A stretch of 64,000 nucleotides of DNA from Isochrysis galbana (Eukaryota; Haptophyta; Isochrysidales; Isochrysidaceae): assembly GCA_018136815.1 (NCBI GenBank), contig CM030940.1:2401915-2465914 (forward strand), given 5' to 3'. Shown here in pieces: positions 50,920 to 61,029 of this stretch. Position numbers and translations under genes: made by a program. Position 1 is the stretch's first letter. The number at the start of each line of letters is the position of its first letter. The notes beneath the pieces were generated by a model, which was not told the origin of the DNA, did not search any database, and worked only from the letters and a program-made list of their open reading frames with translations.

Positions 50920-52798
50920 TCATTTGGCGCTTGCCGGTGAATTCTCCAAGCACATGGCCTCTCGCAAAGCTTCCTCGAGAGGAGTATGGAAAGCTTCGTC
51001 GAGGGGCGTGAGAGGCAGGCGAATGCCCGGGCTAGACCTGAGGGAAAGCGGCAGGGGCAAGGGCAATGGCTGCTGAGTCAATGGCCGCATTTTGGCCGCA
51101 ACTTGCGGCAATTTGATTTGCATCAGTGGGTTCCGTAAGGCCAAGCACAAGGCAAGCTGATGTGCGACCAAATGCGGGCCGGTTGTTCCAAAAGTGATCC
51201 GGCTAGAGCAATAGGCTAACAGCTAGAAGAGAAGCGGTGCCGCAAGCGGATGCCTGTCCGCGTGCAGCCACGTGTGCGAGGAATGGTGCCTTTGACAAAT
51301 GGAAAATGTCCACCAAGCGTGCACACCTTCCCATGCGATGGACAGCCCATTTAGCCGGGATGGGATTCGCCTGCAGGAAGAGGCGCTGATGCAAGCGCTC
51401 AAGCGGGCGGTTCAGCTCGCGTGCGGTGTTTGCGTCGCCGGCAAGAGCCGCCGCGAAGACCTTTTTCTGCGTGGTAAACGAAGGTGGTGGTCAAAACATC
51501 ACCGAGCGGCGAGAAGCCGAAACGGGTAGCAGACGCTGTGCCCAAGCCGGGCAGCAAGTAGCAAGAGCATGTACCTGCTGCGCAGGCGCAACATTAGAAG
51601 TCACTGAAATGACACCGTCACCCCCCAAGAGAGTAAATTCGAATGCATTCGAGTCTTCACCCGATAAGAGCATGAAATCCGGGCCACAGAGCTCTCGGAG
51701 AACCTGAGGGCGTGGGCCAGTTGGAATCGTCAAGTTCATGCCTTGCGTCAACAGCGAAGCTGCCAGCCGCATCCCTTCGATTTTCCGGTAGCCTTCTTTA
51801 ACTCAGCTGCGCGTGTACACCTACCTTCACTCGTTCCAAGTCTCCAGTCGCCTCCTTGATTCCAAAGATCCGCTCATGCTCTGCGAGACGTGCCACAGTC
51901 TCCGGCTGTAGATCCGCCGCGGTACGCCCAGGCACGTTATACAAAAGCATCGGTAAAGGTGTGGCATCCGCGATGGTCGTGAAAAACTGAAGGGATGGCA
52001 AAACAGCGAACCCAAAGGGAGGCGTAGCATGAGCTAATCGTGTGGCCTGAACGCGAAACCTAATCGAGGGAGCAAGCTCAAAGCGTATTGATTGAACGCT
52101 ACATGGCAGCTTCCTGCCACGGTTACTCTGTGCCAGCTGGAGAGCGTGGAAGTGACGATCTAGCTGACGCTGAAGACACATCGCCGAATGATTTATCTGC
52201 ATCGCAAAACACGCACCTGAACCATTCCCTGCTGCGTCGGTTTAACGTAGTACGGCGTGACAACGAGGCAAGCGTCGGCTCCGTATTGGAGCGCCTGCTC
52301 GTTCATTGCAATCACCTTCTTGTGGTCGATCGTTCCCGTGCCCACCATCAGAGGAAGCTTTCCGGATAGCTCTTGCTGGCACACGTCCAGCACAGCAGCC
52401 CGCTCGTCCATCGACATGGTGGAGGCCTCGCCTGTCGTGCCCAGGGCGACCACGCCGTTGGTGCCGCTCTCGACATGCCACCGGAGGAGAGAGCGCAACT
52501 CATCGAAGTGTATGTCACCATTCGGTTTCATCGGCGTAATGAGAGCGACGAGCGATCCTGGCGTCATCGGGTTCTTCGCTGAGGCCATGGCGATAGGAGA
52601 GGGCTCTACCCGGCGCCTCCGCCCCATGATGGAAGCGGGATGGAGAACAGGGAAGGCGTGGGTGTGCGAGAGCGCGGAGGAGTGGGTGTGGACGAACGGT
52701 GGTGTGAGCATGCCGCCTACACTGCCTACACCCATCAGAAGGATCAGCAGCCTGCCCGGCACGGAGCCGAGTAAGCTCGGCGATGCTCCTCCCCCCAT
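50920..52798 (-). CDS. dapA: 4-hydroxy-tetrahydrodipicolinate synthase, plastid type, five exons
   Basis: Exons: 52217-52798, 51825-51986, 51575-51703, 51327-51460 and 50920-51037. Phases are 0, 0, 0 and 2, giving 374 aa, about 80 longer than the bacterial enzyme. The extension has a hydrophobic stretch ([15 protein letters not shown]) and a Phe-containing site (HAFPVL), the style of secondary-plastid presequences. GTTGEAST (Thr121/122), Tyr210 in LLYNVPGRT and Lys238 in GIKEATGD are the catalytic and Schiff-base residues. [14 protein letters not shown] and [13 protein letters not shown] follow as expected. It condenses pyruvate with aspartate semialdehyde, the first committed step to lysine. 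Confidence 0.95.
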
Positions 52799-52799
52799 C

Positions 52800-53330
52800 G
52801 TCCCTTTCCCTCCCCTCCCCCACTCTCCCTCTCTCTCGCGCACGCTCTCTCTCCTCTCTCTCGTTCTATTAACGAATAAACCCCTTCTTTTCTCTCTCCA
52901 CCTCTCGTTCTATCGGCTGCACTTCCCGGTCTGCAATCGCGCGCGGGAGAGAGAGCGGCTCCCGACTTTTATTTTCCCCCTTCGGCCGCGCGCCACCACA
53001 CTCTCTCTCTGCCCCGAAATCTCCCTTACCCGTACAGAGTCCCTCTCCCTTCTCCCCATCCTCCTTTTCTTCTCTGAATACTCCGTTTCATTCAGTAGTC
53101 TCCGGGATCCTCTCCTTGGCACACCCTTTCTCTCTCAGCATCGTCTGCCCCTCTCTTCTCACCTCTCTTCTCTTCTTTCCTCTCAAAATTCTTTCTCCCC
53201 TCATTTGCTCTCCCCGCCTCCTCCCCCTCTCTTCTCTCCCCCCCCCCGCTTCCCCCGTCGCCTCTCTCCGCCGCGCGCCGCGCGCCATCGCTCCCTCTCC
53301 CCTCCCCTTCGGTATTCAGGCGCGCCGGAA
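52800..53330. repeat. CT-rich low-complexity tract upstream of dapA
   Basis: Long CT, CTCTC and CCCTTC stretches fill the upstream spacer. The 388-aa plus-strand frame overlapping dapA and this tract is a shadow. Confidence 0.85.
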
Positions 53331-53881
53331 TACGAAAAAAAAAAGGGAGCGAGCAGGACAGACTGGGGCACTTCTACAGTAGATGGAGGGCGGTCAAACA
53401 CTATTTTACTTCTAAGGGTGTAAAAATGAAAAAGTCAGGATTGAGGAAAGACACCAAAGTAAAGCGGTAAAAAACCGGAAAACACCTATCTGGAACATAC
53501 ATATGACATACTCTGTGCCCTTTGAAAGGCCAAAAGGCCCTTGTGCCTTTGGCCTTTGTGCCCCAGTAGCCAGTAGCCAGTAGGGCCTGGGCCTGGTAAT
53601 AGAGTTTTGCAAAATCCCTCCCCAAATTTCTCGCAAAATCTTTTCAAAAATCCCACGACGAGCCCCCAACTGTCTCCAAAGTTCTGAAAAATTTTCTTGT
53701 ATTTTGTATTTTGTATTTTCAGCACCGCCGCACGTAGCACCGCGCGCTGCGCGGTGAAATAAAACCACATCAACATCAATATAAACATAAACATAAACAT
53801 AAACATCGATAGCAGCTTAACCCTAGTACATAGTACATGCTTAAAAACCCCCAAAAGGGGGCTGGCATTCGGGTCGGGGCG
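53331..53881. other. intergenic region at inverted-duplication edge
   Basis: AT-richer DNA with a run of A at 53335. A (ATAAAC)n microsatellite occurs at about 53780-53806, followed by TTAACCCTAGTA, which resembles the piggyBac terminus at 14716. No gene is seen. Confidence 0.5.
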
Positions 53882-54802
53882 CCGCCGCCATATGCTTCGT
53901 TGACTTCTCGATTCCTCGGCGGCCTGGACCGCCACCCCTTTCGCTTCTCGATACTTCTGTCACTCCCGTTCGCGTTTCATTTCGTACCTCTAATGTTTCG
54001 CCTCTCCGATCTACGAGCTCGCCGTCCCTCGGACGGCTGAGCAAAGCCTTCTTGTTGTCGTTCCAACCTGGGGATGCTACCCTAGGTTGCGATGCCGTCG
54101 TTCCCGAAATTCGCGTCTTCGTTTCAGTCGTTCAATCGATCCGGAGTCACCCCCATCTGCTCATATGTGGTGGGGACGATTCGACTCCGGGAGTTCCGTT
54201 CTCTCTCGCCGTTCGTTCGCTACCCCCTTCGTCGCTCTCGTCGTCCTCTAATCATTCGTTCAATGCTCCCGATTACGAGCGCTCAACGCTCGCTTCCTTT
54301 GCGAGGGCGAGCCGGAGATTCCCGACGCCCACCGCGCCTACCTTCGTTGTCTCGTCGTCCTCGGCCGCAACCGCCGTTAGGGAATAGGCGAGGCCGCCGC
54401 CATATCCTTCGTTGACTTCTCGATTCCTCGGCGGCCTGGACCGCCACCCCTTTCGCTTCTCGATACTTCTGTCACTCCCGTTCGCGTTTCATTTCGTACC
54501 TCTAATGTTTCGCCTCTCCGATCTACGAGCTCACCGTCCCTCGGACGACTGAGCAAAGCCTTCTTGTTGTCGTTCCAACCTGGGGATACTACCCTAGGTT
54601 GCGATGCCGTCGTTCCCGAAATTCGCGTCTTCGTTTCAGTCGTTCAATCGATCCGGAGTCACCCCCATCTGCTCATATGTGGTGGGGACGATTCGACTCC
54701 GGGAGTTCCGTTCTCTCTCGCCGTTCGTTCGCTACCCCCTTCGTCGCTCTCGTCGTCCTCGAATCATTCGTTCAATGCTCTCGATTACGAGCGTTCAACG
54801 CT
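53882..54802 (+). repeat. 512-bp tandem duplication in gag, left arm
   Basis: Unit 54291-54802 is preceded by a partial copy 53882-54290 with a few substitutions. The offset of homologous positions is exactly 512 bp (for example GGCTGAGCAAAGCC at 54035 and GACTGAGCAAAGCC at 54547). Confidence 0.88.
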
Positions 54803-54906
54803 AATTCTTGCCTTGAGCTCCGTCGCTGCCGATCCGTCTGCTATCGCCAGTCAAATCTTGGATGGACTGGCCGATTCGTTCCCTCGAGACTCGCCTTTGA
54901 GCTGCC

Positions 54907-55665
54907 TTGGCCGCGCCAGCGAGGTTAGCCCCTCCGCATGGACGGTGGCCTACACCCTCGCTGTTCGCCGCTGGCTCGCGCCGCCTACGATGGTTGCGCC
55001 AACCCGATTGGTTTGGCGACCGCTACCGACTAGCCTGTCTGATGTATCCTCGCTCGCTGACGACTGACGAAGGGGTATTCGCAACTATGCCCTCCGTCGT
55101 ACAACGCGCATTCCGTCGATTGTTCCGTTCTCAGCCTGCTCTATTTTCGTCCGACTCTCTTCCGGCTGCCGCGTCCCGTTCTTTTCAGACGGCTTACACG
55201 TTGGTCGCCGCGTCTCCGGCCATTCCGGTCACTCGCAGTTTCGTTTCCTTTTCCGCTGTCGTTCCGCTTTGCCAGTTTTCAGCGCGCCTGACTTTGGTTC
55301 CGGCCGCTGAAGATTTGCTCGTTCATCTCGCGCGCACTCGTTCTCCCTTGAAGGAGGGAGAGACCCTCTCGTACGTCCTCGATCTCGCTTTCCAGCGCGC
55401 CGCCGCCCACGGTGCCGCGCATGTTATGCCGAAAGATATCGCCGAGGCGGCGCAGCTTGTTCTGCGCCCTAGCCAATCGCCTGAGTCTCCGGCCCGGGTG
55501 CTGCCCGTCCACTTCGACGACATTTGTGCCACGCTCGGCGACATTAGGCGTGACGTCGAGGCCGCGCAGACCAACGGCATCTCGCCTCCTCGCGTCTTGG
55601 TTATCGGCGAGACGAGTGGAGTGGTCTCGTCGATGTTCCTTCTCGCTGGCGCTGATGTGGCGTCG
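54907..55665 (+). pseudogene. pol N-terminal region, truncated in methyltransferase-like domain
   Basis: The frame matches the first two-thirds of 61030-62004. It ends just after VLVIGETSGVVSSMFLLAGA, before the HPPC motif, where it runs into the LTR minisatellite. It overlaps the gag frame (stop at 55067) in the +1 frame. Confidence 0.75.
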
Positions 55666-56452
55666 ATTCTCGATTCTCGTCGTTCCGCGTTCTTCGTTTC
55701 TCGTTCTTCGATTCTCGATTCTCGTCGTTCCGCGTTCTTCGTTTCTCGCTCTCGATTCTCGATTCTTGTCGTTCCGCGTTCTCCTCGGTCCTCGATTGTT
55801 CGTTGTTCGTAATTCGTAACTTCTCGGTGCGTCGCTCATCACGTCTTCCGTCTTGGTTCGGCGTTGGGTGCGCGGCTCTCCCTCCATTCGGATTTATTGT
55901 TTCATTCGCTCTTCAGATTTATTGTTTCGTTCGCTCTTCGGATTTATTCGCTCTTCGCTCTTGGCTCATTCGGTCTCGTTCAGGATTGCTCTTCTGCCTT
56001 TCTCGTGGCTTGCTTGGAGCTCTCCGATGTCCGTTAGGTTCTCTTCATTTCCTCGCGGGACGCTCGATCCTAGCAGGGGGGTGTCGCATTCGCGAATCGA
56101 CACTCGTTAGGCTTCGCTCTTCTCTTCGTCGTTCGGTATTTATCGTTATAATTCTCTCGTTCTCGTTCTCGGTCAAAAGCTTCGCTTGGATGCATGGGAT
56201 CGTGGGTTGTGGAGCGCCCTCTCTCTTTCTCTCGAAAGAGAAGGGAAGTTTCCCTACCTTTCTTCCTCCCAGGCGCCTCGCAAATAGGTTTAATTTGCTA
56301 TCTCTACAGCGGTTCTTCATCTGCTTCTGGGGGCAATCAGGTTTAATTTACGACCTCTTCGTATCTCCCCCTTAGGCACATCGCACTCCTTTCGTCTTAT
56401 TTGGTAGGTCTCTTGGAATCTTGTGCGGCAGGATTGCCCCTCGTTTCCGTTA
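55662..56452 (+). repeat. chromovirus LTR-like region, left arm
   Basis: It matches 57462-58280 inverted, lacking the first 130 bp. It begins in a TTCTCGATTCTCGTCGTTCC minisatellite and contains an extra stretch of about 100 bp (55815-55900) absent from the right arm. Confidence 0.65.
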
Positions 56453-56758
56453 TGGTGCGATTCCCCTTCCAGACGGGATCGCCGACAGATCGCCTTCTGA
56501 TCGTCGTCCGTCGTTGTCTGGCCGGAGTGGTTGGGTTTGATTTCATTCGAGTTATGTGAGAAAGTCGTGGGGCGAGAGTCGGGGTGTTTTCCTGGGTGTC
56601 TTTGTCTGTCGTCCTGTCGTCAGTCGTCATCCGTCGTCGCTCTCGCTCTCGTCGCTCTCGCTCTCGTAACACTCAGACCCTACAACCTCGCCTCGCCTCG
56701 CCAGCCCCTGCCACCACAGCCCTCCTCTCACTCACCCTCGCCTCTCGCCGCTCGCTCG

Positions 56759-57007
56759 ATGTCGCTTTCGCCGCCGTCCTCGCCCTCGCTCAAGCCCGCC
56801 TGCCCGCCTTCCTCTGCTGACGGGCTTCAGCCCGTCAGCACCTCCGAACTCGTCTCCTCCGCCGCGCCTGCCGGCGGCATGGCCACTTCCTCATTGCCCT
56901 CAGGCCCTATGGGCCATCACAATTCGTCAAAGGAGGGGTGGTGTCCGGCCGCGCCGCGCGCCGCGCGCCGCTGCACCCTCGCTTTGACGAATTGGGATGG
57001 CCCATAG
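56759..57007 (+). pseudogene. gag start, left arm
   Basis: ATG 56759 opens MSLSPPSSPSLKPACPPSSA. The frame continues 60 residues before it crosses the inversion centre. Confidence 0.7.
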
Positions 57008-57155
57008 GGCCTGAGGGCAATGAGGAAGGGGCAAAGCCGGCGGCAGGCGCGGCGAGGGAGGCCACTTCAGAGGTGCTGACGGGCTGAAGCCCGTCAGCAG
57101 AGGAAGGCGGGCAGGCGGGCTTGAGCGAGGGCGAGGACGGCGGCGAAAGCGACAT
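56907..57155 (-). pseudogene. gag start, right arm
   Basis: ATG 57153-57155 opens the same MSLSPPSSPSLKPACPPSSA. The frame runs through the inversion centre, so the rest of gag is absent at this position. Confidence 0.7.
56937..56982. other. spacer at the inversion centre
   Basis: About 46 bp of G/C-rich DNA with GCGCGCCG repeats separates two inverted copies of CAATTCGTCAAAG. Confidence 0.75.
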
Positions 57156-57441
57156 GGAACGAGCGGCGAAAGGCGAGGGTGAGTGTGAGGAGGGCTGTGG
57201 TGGCAGGGGCTGGCGAGGCGAGGAGGGATTGTAAGGTCTGAGTGTTACGAGAGCGAGAGCGACGAGAGCGAGAGCGACGACGGATGACGACTGACGACAG
57301 GACGACGGACAACGACACCCAGGAAAACACCCCGACTCTCGCCCCACGACTTTCTCACATAACTCGACTGAAATCAAACCCAAACACTCCGATCAGACAA
57401 CAACGGACGACGATCAAAGGGCGATCTGTCGGCGATCTTGT

Positions 57442-57461
57442 CTGGAACGGGAATCGCACCA
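57442..57461 (-). promoter_or_regulatory. probable primer-binding site
   Basis: The minus strand reads TGGTGCGATTCCCGTTCCAG right after the LTR-like region. Starting with TGG fits the complement of a tRNA CCA end; the tRNA was not identified. The same site is at 56453 in the left arm. Confidence 0.5.
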
Positions 57462-58408
57462 TAACGGAATCGAGGGGCAATCTTGCTACGCAGGATTCCA
57501 AGAGACCTACCAAATAAGACGAAAGGAGTGCGATGTGCCTAAGGGGGAGATGCGAAGAGGTCGCAAATTAAACCTGATTGCCCCCAGAAGCAGATAAAGA
57601 ACCGCAGGGGAGATAGCAAATTAAACCTATCTGCGAGGCGCCTGGGAGGAAGAAAGGTGGGGAAACTTCCCTTCTCTTTCGAGAGGAAGAGAGAGGGCGC
57701 TCCACAACCCACGATCCCATGCATCCAAGCGAAGCTTTTGACCGAGAACGAGAACGAGAGAATTATAACGATAAATACCGAACGACGAAGAGAAGAGCGA
57801 AGCCTAACGAGTGTCGATTCGCGAATGCGACACCCCCCTGCTAGGATCGAGCGTCCCGCGAGGAAATGAAGAGAACCTAACGGACATCGGAGAGCTCCAA
57901 GCAAGCAACGAGAAAGGCAGAAGAGCAATCCTGAACGAGACCGAATGAGCCAAGAGCGAAGAGCGAATAAATCCGAAGAGCGAATGAAACAATAAATCGA
58001 GAAGTTACGAATTACGAACAACGAACAATCGAGGACCGATGAGAACGCGGAACGACAAGAATCGAGAATCGAGAGCGAGAAACGAAGAACGCGGAACGAC
58101 GAGAATCGAGAATCGAAGAACGAGAAACGAAGAACGCGGAACGACGAGAATCGAGAATCGAGAGCGAGAAACGAAGAACGCGGAACGACGAGAATCGAGA
58201 ATCGAGAATCGAAGAACGAACGACGAAGAACGCGGAACGACGAGAATCGAGAATCGAGAATCGAAGAACGAACGACGAACGGCGAACGACGAACTATAAG
58301 AATAGTGCGCCACGATCGAAGAGACAGGAAGTACCACACCCGTCCGGACGATAAGGTGTAGAATCGGCGGCCGGCGCGGCAGACCGCAGGACTCAACGCT
58401 GCAACCCA
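57462..58408 (-). repeat. chromovirus LTR-like region, right arm
   Basis: It begins TGGGTTGCAGCGTTGAG directly after the polypurine tract. Near its start it carries a minisatellite of TTCTCGATTCTCGTCGTTCC-type units (58030-58290). The 3' border is set only by the putative primer-binding site and does not end in CA, so it is uncertain. Confidence 0.6.
58030..58290. repeat. LTR minisatellite
   Basis: About eight imperfect units built from GAACGCGGAACGACGAGAAT and CGAGAATCGA occur. Related units are at 55660-55790. Confidence 0.85.
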
Positions 58409-58425
58409 TCCCCTTCTCTCTTTTA
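58409..58425 (-). promoter_or_regulatory. polypurine tract
   Basis: The minus strand reads TAAAAGAGAGAAGGGGA immediately before the TG that opens the LTR, the expected second-strand primer site. Confidence 0.8.
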
Positions 58426-59249
58426 CGAGAGTTTTACCTGGATGTTTGGGCGGTGTGGCGGCACCCAAGTCACAACGCGGCGTCTCCTGTTCTTCGATAT
58501 ATGAGTAGTCGAACAGCCAACGGCGAAAGGCGGCGAGATATCACGACGGGCTCGGCACGTCACGCGCGAGCTAAACGACGAGGTACGGGGGTCTCCTGAC
58601 AGAGCGCAGCGAAAGGGGAGGGAGATCCATCCTCCGTGGTCGAAAGGGGGGCGAGCCATACCTCACTTCCCGCGGGGGGAACTATTCGGCGGCCGCGGGG
58701 GGGAAATTCGGCGACCGCGGGGGGGAACTGGAAAAGAATTCCCGTACGTTCCCGTACCGCGATCAAACGTAAACGACGGCGTTGAGAGATATCTGAAGGG
58801 GCGTGACAGTCGCGACTGTCAGAAGAACGCAGAGGGTGTATCGAGGAGAGAGACGAGGGTGCGATCCGATGGCGACAGGCGTGCGAGAGCCTCGGAGCGA
58901 CAGCGAACGAAGGTAGGCGAGGCAAGGGCAGCGTGCGCAAATGCGTGGGAGCCAAACCACGGGGAACCGCGCGACGATCCCGACGAGTACCACCACTGCC
59001 CGAGGACGAAGACCGCGTGCTGCGGCCGCATCATTGGACCTGCAGGGTTGGCAACAGACGGGCGGGCTGAGACGGGCGAATGGGAGACATGAGCAACGGG
59101 GCCACTGTGCGAGGACGGTGCGAGACGAGGCGAGCGGCGCGGGGCCTGATGATCCAAGCCGGTGGTCTCGGATCCCACGGGAGCTTCGATCGCGTGCGAC
59201 GTCGGCGGGGCTGAGACGGTCTGAGATTGTGATTCTGCAGCCCGCTTTC
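58426..59249. other. chromovirus 3' untranslated region
   Basis: It lies between the chromodomain stop and the polypurine tract. It holds CGGGGGGAA-type repeats at 58680-58725. The two overlapping minus frames here are not family-like. Confidence 0.5.
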
Positions 59250-61010
59250 TCATCTGAGCTTACGAAGAGGCGGGAAGGGGTGAGCATCATCATAGGCGGT
59301 GACGAGCGACTCGCAGCGGCGAAGCAATTCGGCTAGCGGCTCCCATGTGGCCGCAGCTTTCGCGTAACCACGCCACTTGACGAGATACTGCCTGGAATCA
59401 CCTCGACCCTTGCGGTCAAGGAGTGAATCCACCAGATACTCATCTGTTTGGACAGGATCTTCATCTGTGAGGGTATAGTAGGGACGGAGGTTAGTCACAT
59501 GCACCTCCTCGGAGAGGAGGCGATTTTCTTGGTCGCGTAGTCGGTAGCGGCCAGCGCCAAGCGCCTCAGCAATGCGGTATGGTCCGCTGTAGTGGTAGAG
59601 GAGCTTGTTGCGGTGTCCTGGAATCTTGCGAACCACCCTATCACCTGGAGTAAATTGGATGGGGGGAGAGTGAGTGCGTAGCGTGTCAGCAAGTGCGTCG
59701 GCTTGAGATTCTAAAGTTGCATCATAAGCTGCGGCCCACGCCGCCTTTAAACGACAATGCATTTTCCAAGCGTACGAGCGAATTTCCTGAGGTAACTCGG
59801 GAGGCGGGCCAGTGTCAGGTGGATCAGAAAGCTGTGCAGGCAGGCGAAGCTCACGGCCATAGAGCAAGGCAGCAGGCGACATGCGGGTAATGCGATTGGC
59901 GGAAGCGCGCATGCTCATTAGAAAGAACGGGAGATGATCGACCCAATGACCGCCGCCTTCATCAGTAGCGCGAGCCATGTTGATCAATGTTTGCTGAGCT
60001 CGTTCGACCAGGCCCACGCTCTCGTGATGATGAGGTGTGCTCGGCCGCAAGTCGGTGCCGGTGCGCTCGAGGATGATCGAGGTGAGTTGACTAGCGAGAT
60101 TGCTGCCGGAGTCCGAGCGAAGTTGCCTTGGTACTCCGTGCCGAGAAACGACGTACGACATGAAGGCGTGAAGAGCGTCGGCACTCGAGGGGTCGCCGTT
60201 GTGAGGGGCCGCCTCGATCCAACGAGTGAGCGAGTCTACGAAAACGAGGAGCTTGTCGAAGCCTCGAGAGCCCTTGATGAAGTCGTGCGTGGGAGCCATC
60301 GACACGACGTCGCAAAAGACGATGTCGAACGGATAGGCGCCGACCTGCGGTCCCTTCGGATCTGCGAGGTGACGGAAGGGAGGCTTAGCTAAGGTGCACT
60401 CGTGGCATTGGCGAACGTGCTCACAGACGTCTGCGTTCATGCCAGGCCAAAAATATCGGTCGCGTAAAAGGCGCGCCATTCGGTTGTCGCCGAGGTGGCA
60501 CAGGTGGTCGTGAAAGGCTTCGAGGTAGGCGCGGCGCATCGTCTTCGGCACGTAGAGGCAGAGCTTCTCGCCGTCTCTCGTCGGCACTCGTCGATAGAGT
60601 AGTCCTGATCGCAACAGGCATCGCGAAGATTCGCGACTAAGCCAACGCAAGCGACGGTGATCGAGATCGGGGTTGTGAGGAGACGCGGAGAGGAAGCGAA
60701 TGAGGTCGTGGCAGTCGGGGTCCTCGGCCTGTGCCTCCTTGAGCGCCTCGGCGTTAGGTGTACCGACGTCGAGGTAGGAGAGGTTGATAGAATCCCTGGT
60801 CGTAGAGGACAATCTGGACGACCGTTCGTCAGCTTGCAGACTAGATGCCGTAGTGGTACGAGAACGAGAGGCGGCGACGGCTGGCGGCTGACCATCCGAT
60901 GCCGTGGTGGAGCGAGAGTTAGGGACGACGACGGCTAGTAGCTGCCCACCCCCCTGCTTAGGAGCGGACGTCTCCGACGTCTCATCGTCTGCCGCCACCA
61001 AGCGTGACAC
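59250..61010 (-). CDS. chromovirus integrase with GPY motif and chromodomain (pol C-terminal part)
   Basis: The frame stays open at least to 61055, above the first ATG-like start, because it is the continuation of a polyprotein. KPGANHKDAYGVSRL upstream of 61010 is the RNase H end. Then come the H2C2 zinc module (HDHLCHLGDNRMARLL to RQCHEC), the core with FCDVVSM, RSDSGSN and GLVERA supplying Asp, Asp and Glu, and SGPYRI (GPY). Last, a chromodomain runs from DEYLVDSLLDRK through YLVKWRGY to ATWEPL (residues about 523-575). Chromodomains direct integration toward marked chromatin. The frame looks intact, so the loss of function comes from the deletion upstream. Confidence 0.9.
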   Translation of the reverse strand: MSRLVAADDETSETSAPKQGGGQLLAVVVPNSRSTTASDGQPPAVAASRSRTTTASSLQADERSSRLSSTTRDSINLSYLDVGTPNAEALKEAQAEDPDCHDLIRFLSASPHNPDLDHRRLRWLSRESSRCLLRSGLLYRRVPTRDGEKLCLYVPKTMRRAYLEAFHDHLCHLGDNRMARLLRDRYFWPGMNADVCEHVRQCHECTLAKPPFRHLADPKGPQVGAYPFDIVFCDVVSMAPTHDFIKGSRGFDKLLVFVDSLTRWIEAAPHNGDPSSADALHAFMSYVVSRHGVPRQLRSDSGSNLASQLTSIILERTGTDLRPSTPHHHESVGLVERAQQTLINMARATDEGGGHWVDHLPFFLMSMRASANRITRMSPAALLYGRELRLPAQLSDPPDTGPPPELPQEIRSYAWKMHCRLKAAWAAAYDATLESQADALADTLRTHSPPIQFTPGDRVVRKIPGHRNKLLYHYSGPYRIAEALGAGRYRLRDQENRLLSEEVHVTNLRPYYTLTDEDPVQTDEYLVDSLLDRKGRGDSRQYLVKWRGYAKAAATWEPLAELLRRCESLVTAYDDAHPFPPLRKLR

Positions 61011-61029
61011 GCCATAAGCATCCTTGTGG

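Larger units (their letters stand above)
53882..56936 (+). mobile_element. chromovirus, left arm of inverted duplication
   Basis: On the plus strand it carries gag C-terminal sequence (53882-54990), the start of pol with a truncated methyltransferase-like domain (to about 55661), then directly LTR sequence (55662-56452), leader and gag start (56759-56936). It is the reverse complement of 56983-62520, apart from about 3 kb missing between 55661 and 55662. Confidence 0.85.

Noticed and set aside
52257-53423. 388-aa plus-strand open frame
   Set aside because: It is the shadow of dapA exon 1 followed by CT-rich low-complexity DNA.
53817-53830. TTAACCCTAGTA as a second piggyBac end
   Set aside because: Only 12 bases agree and no opposite terminal repeat was found nearby.
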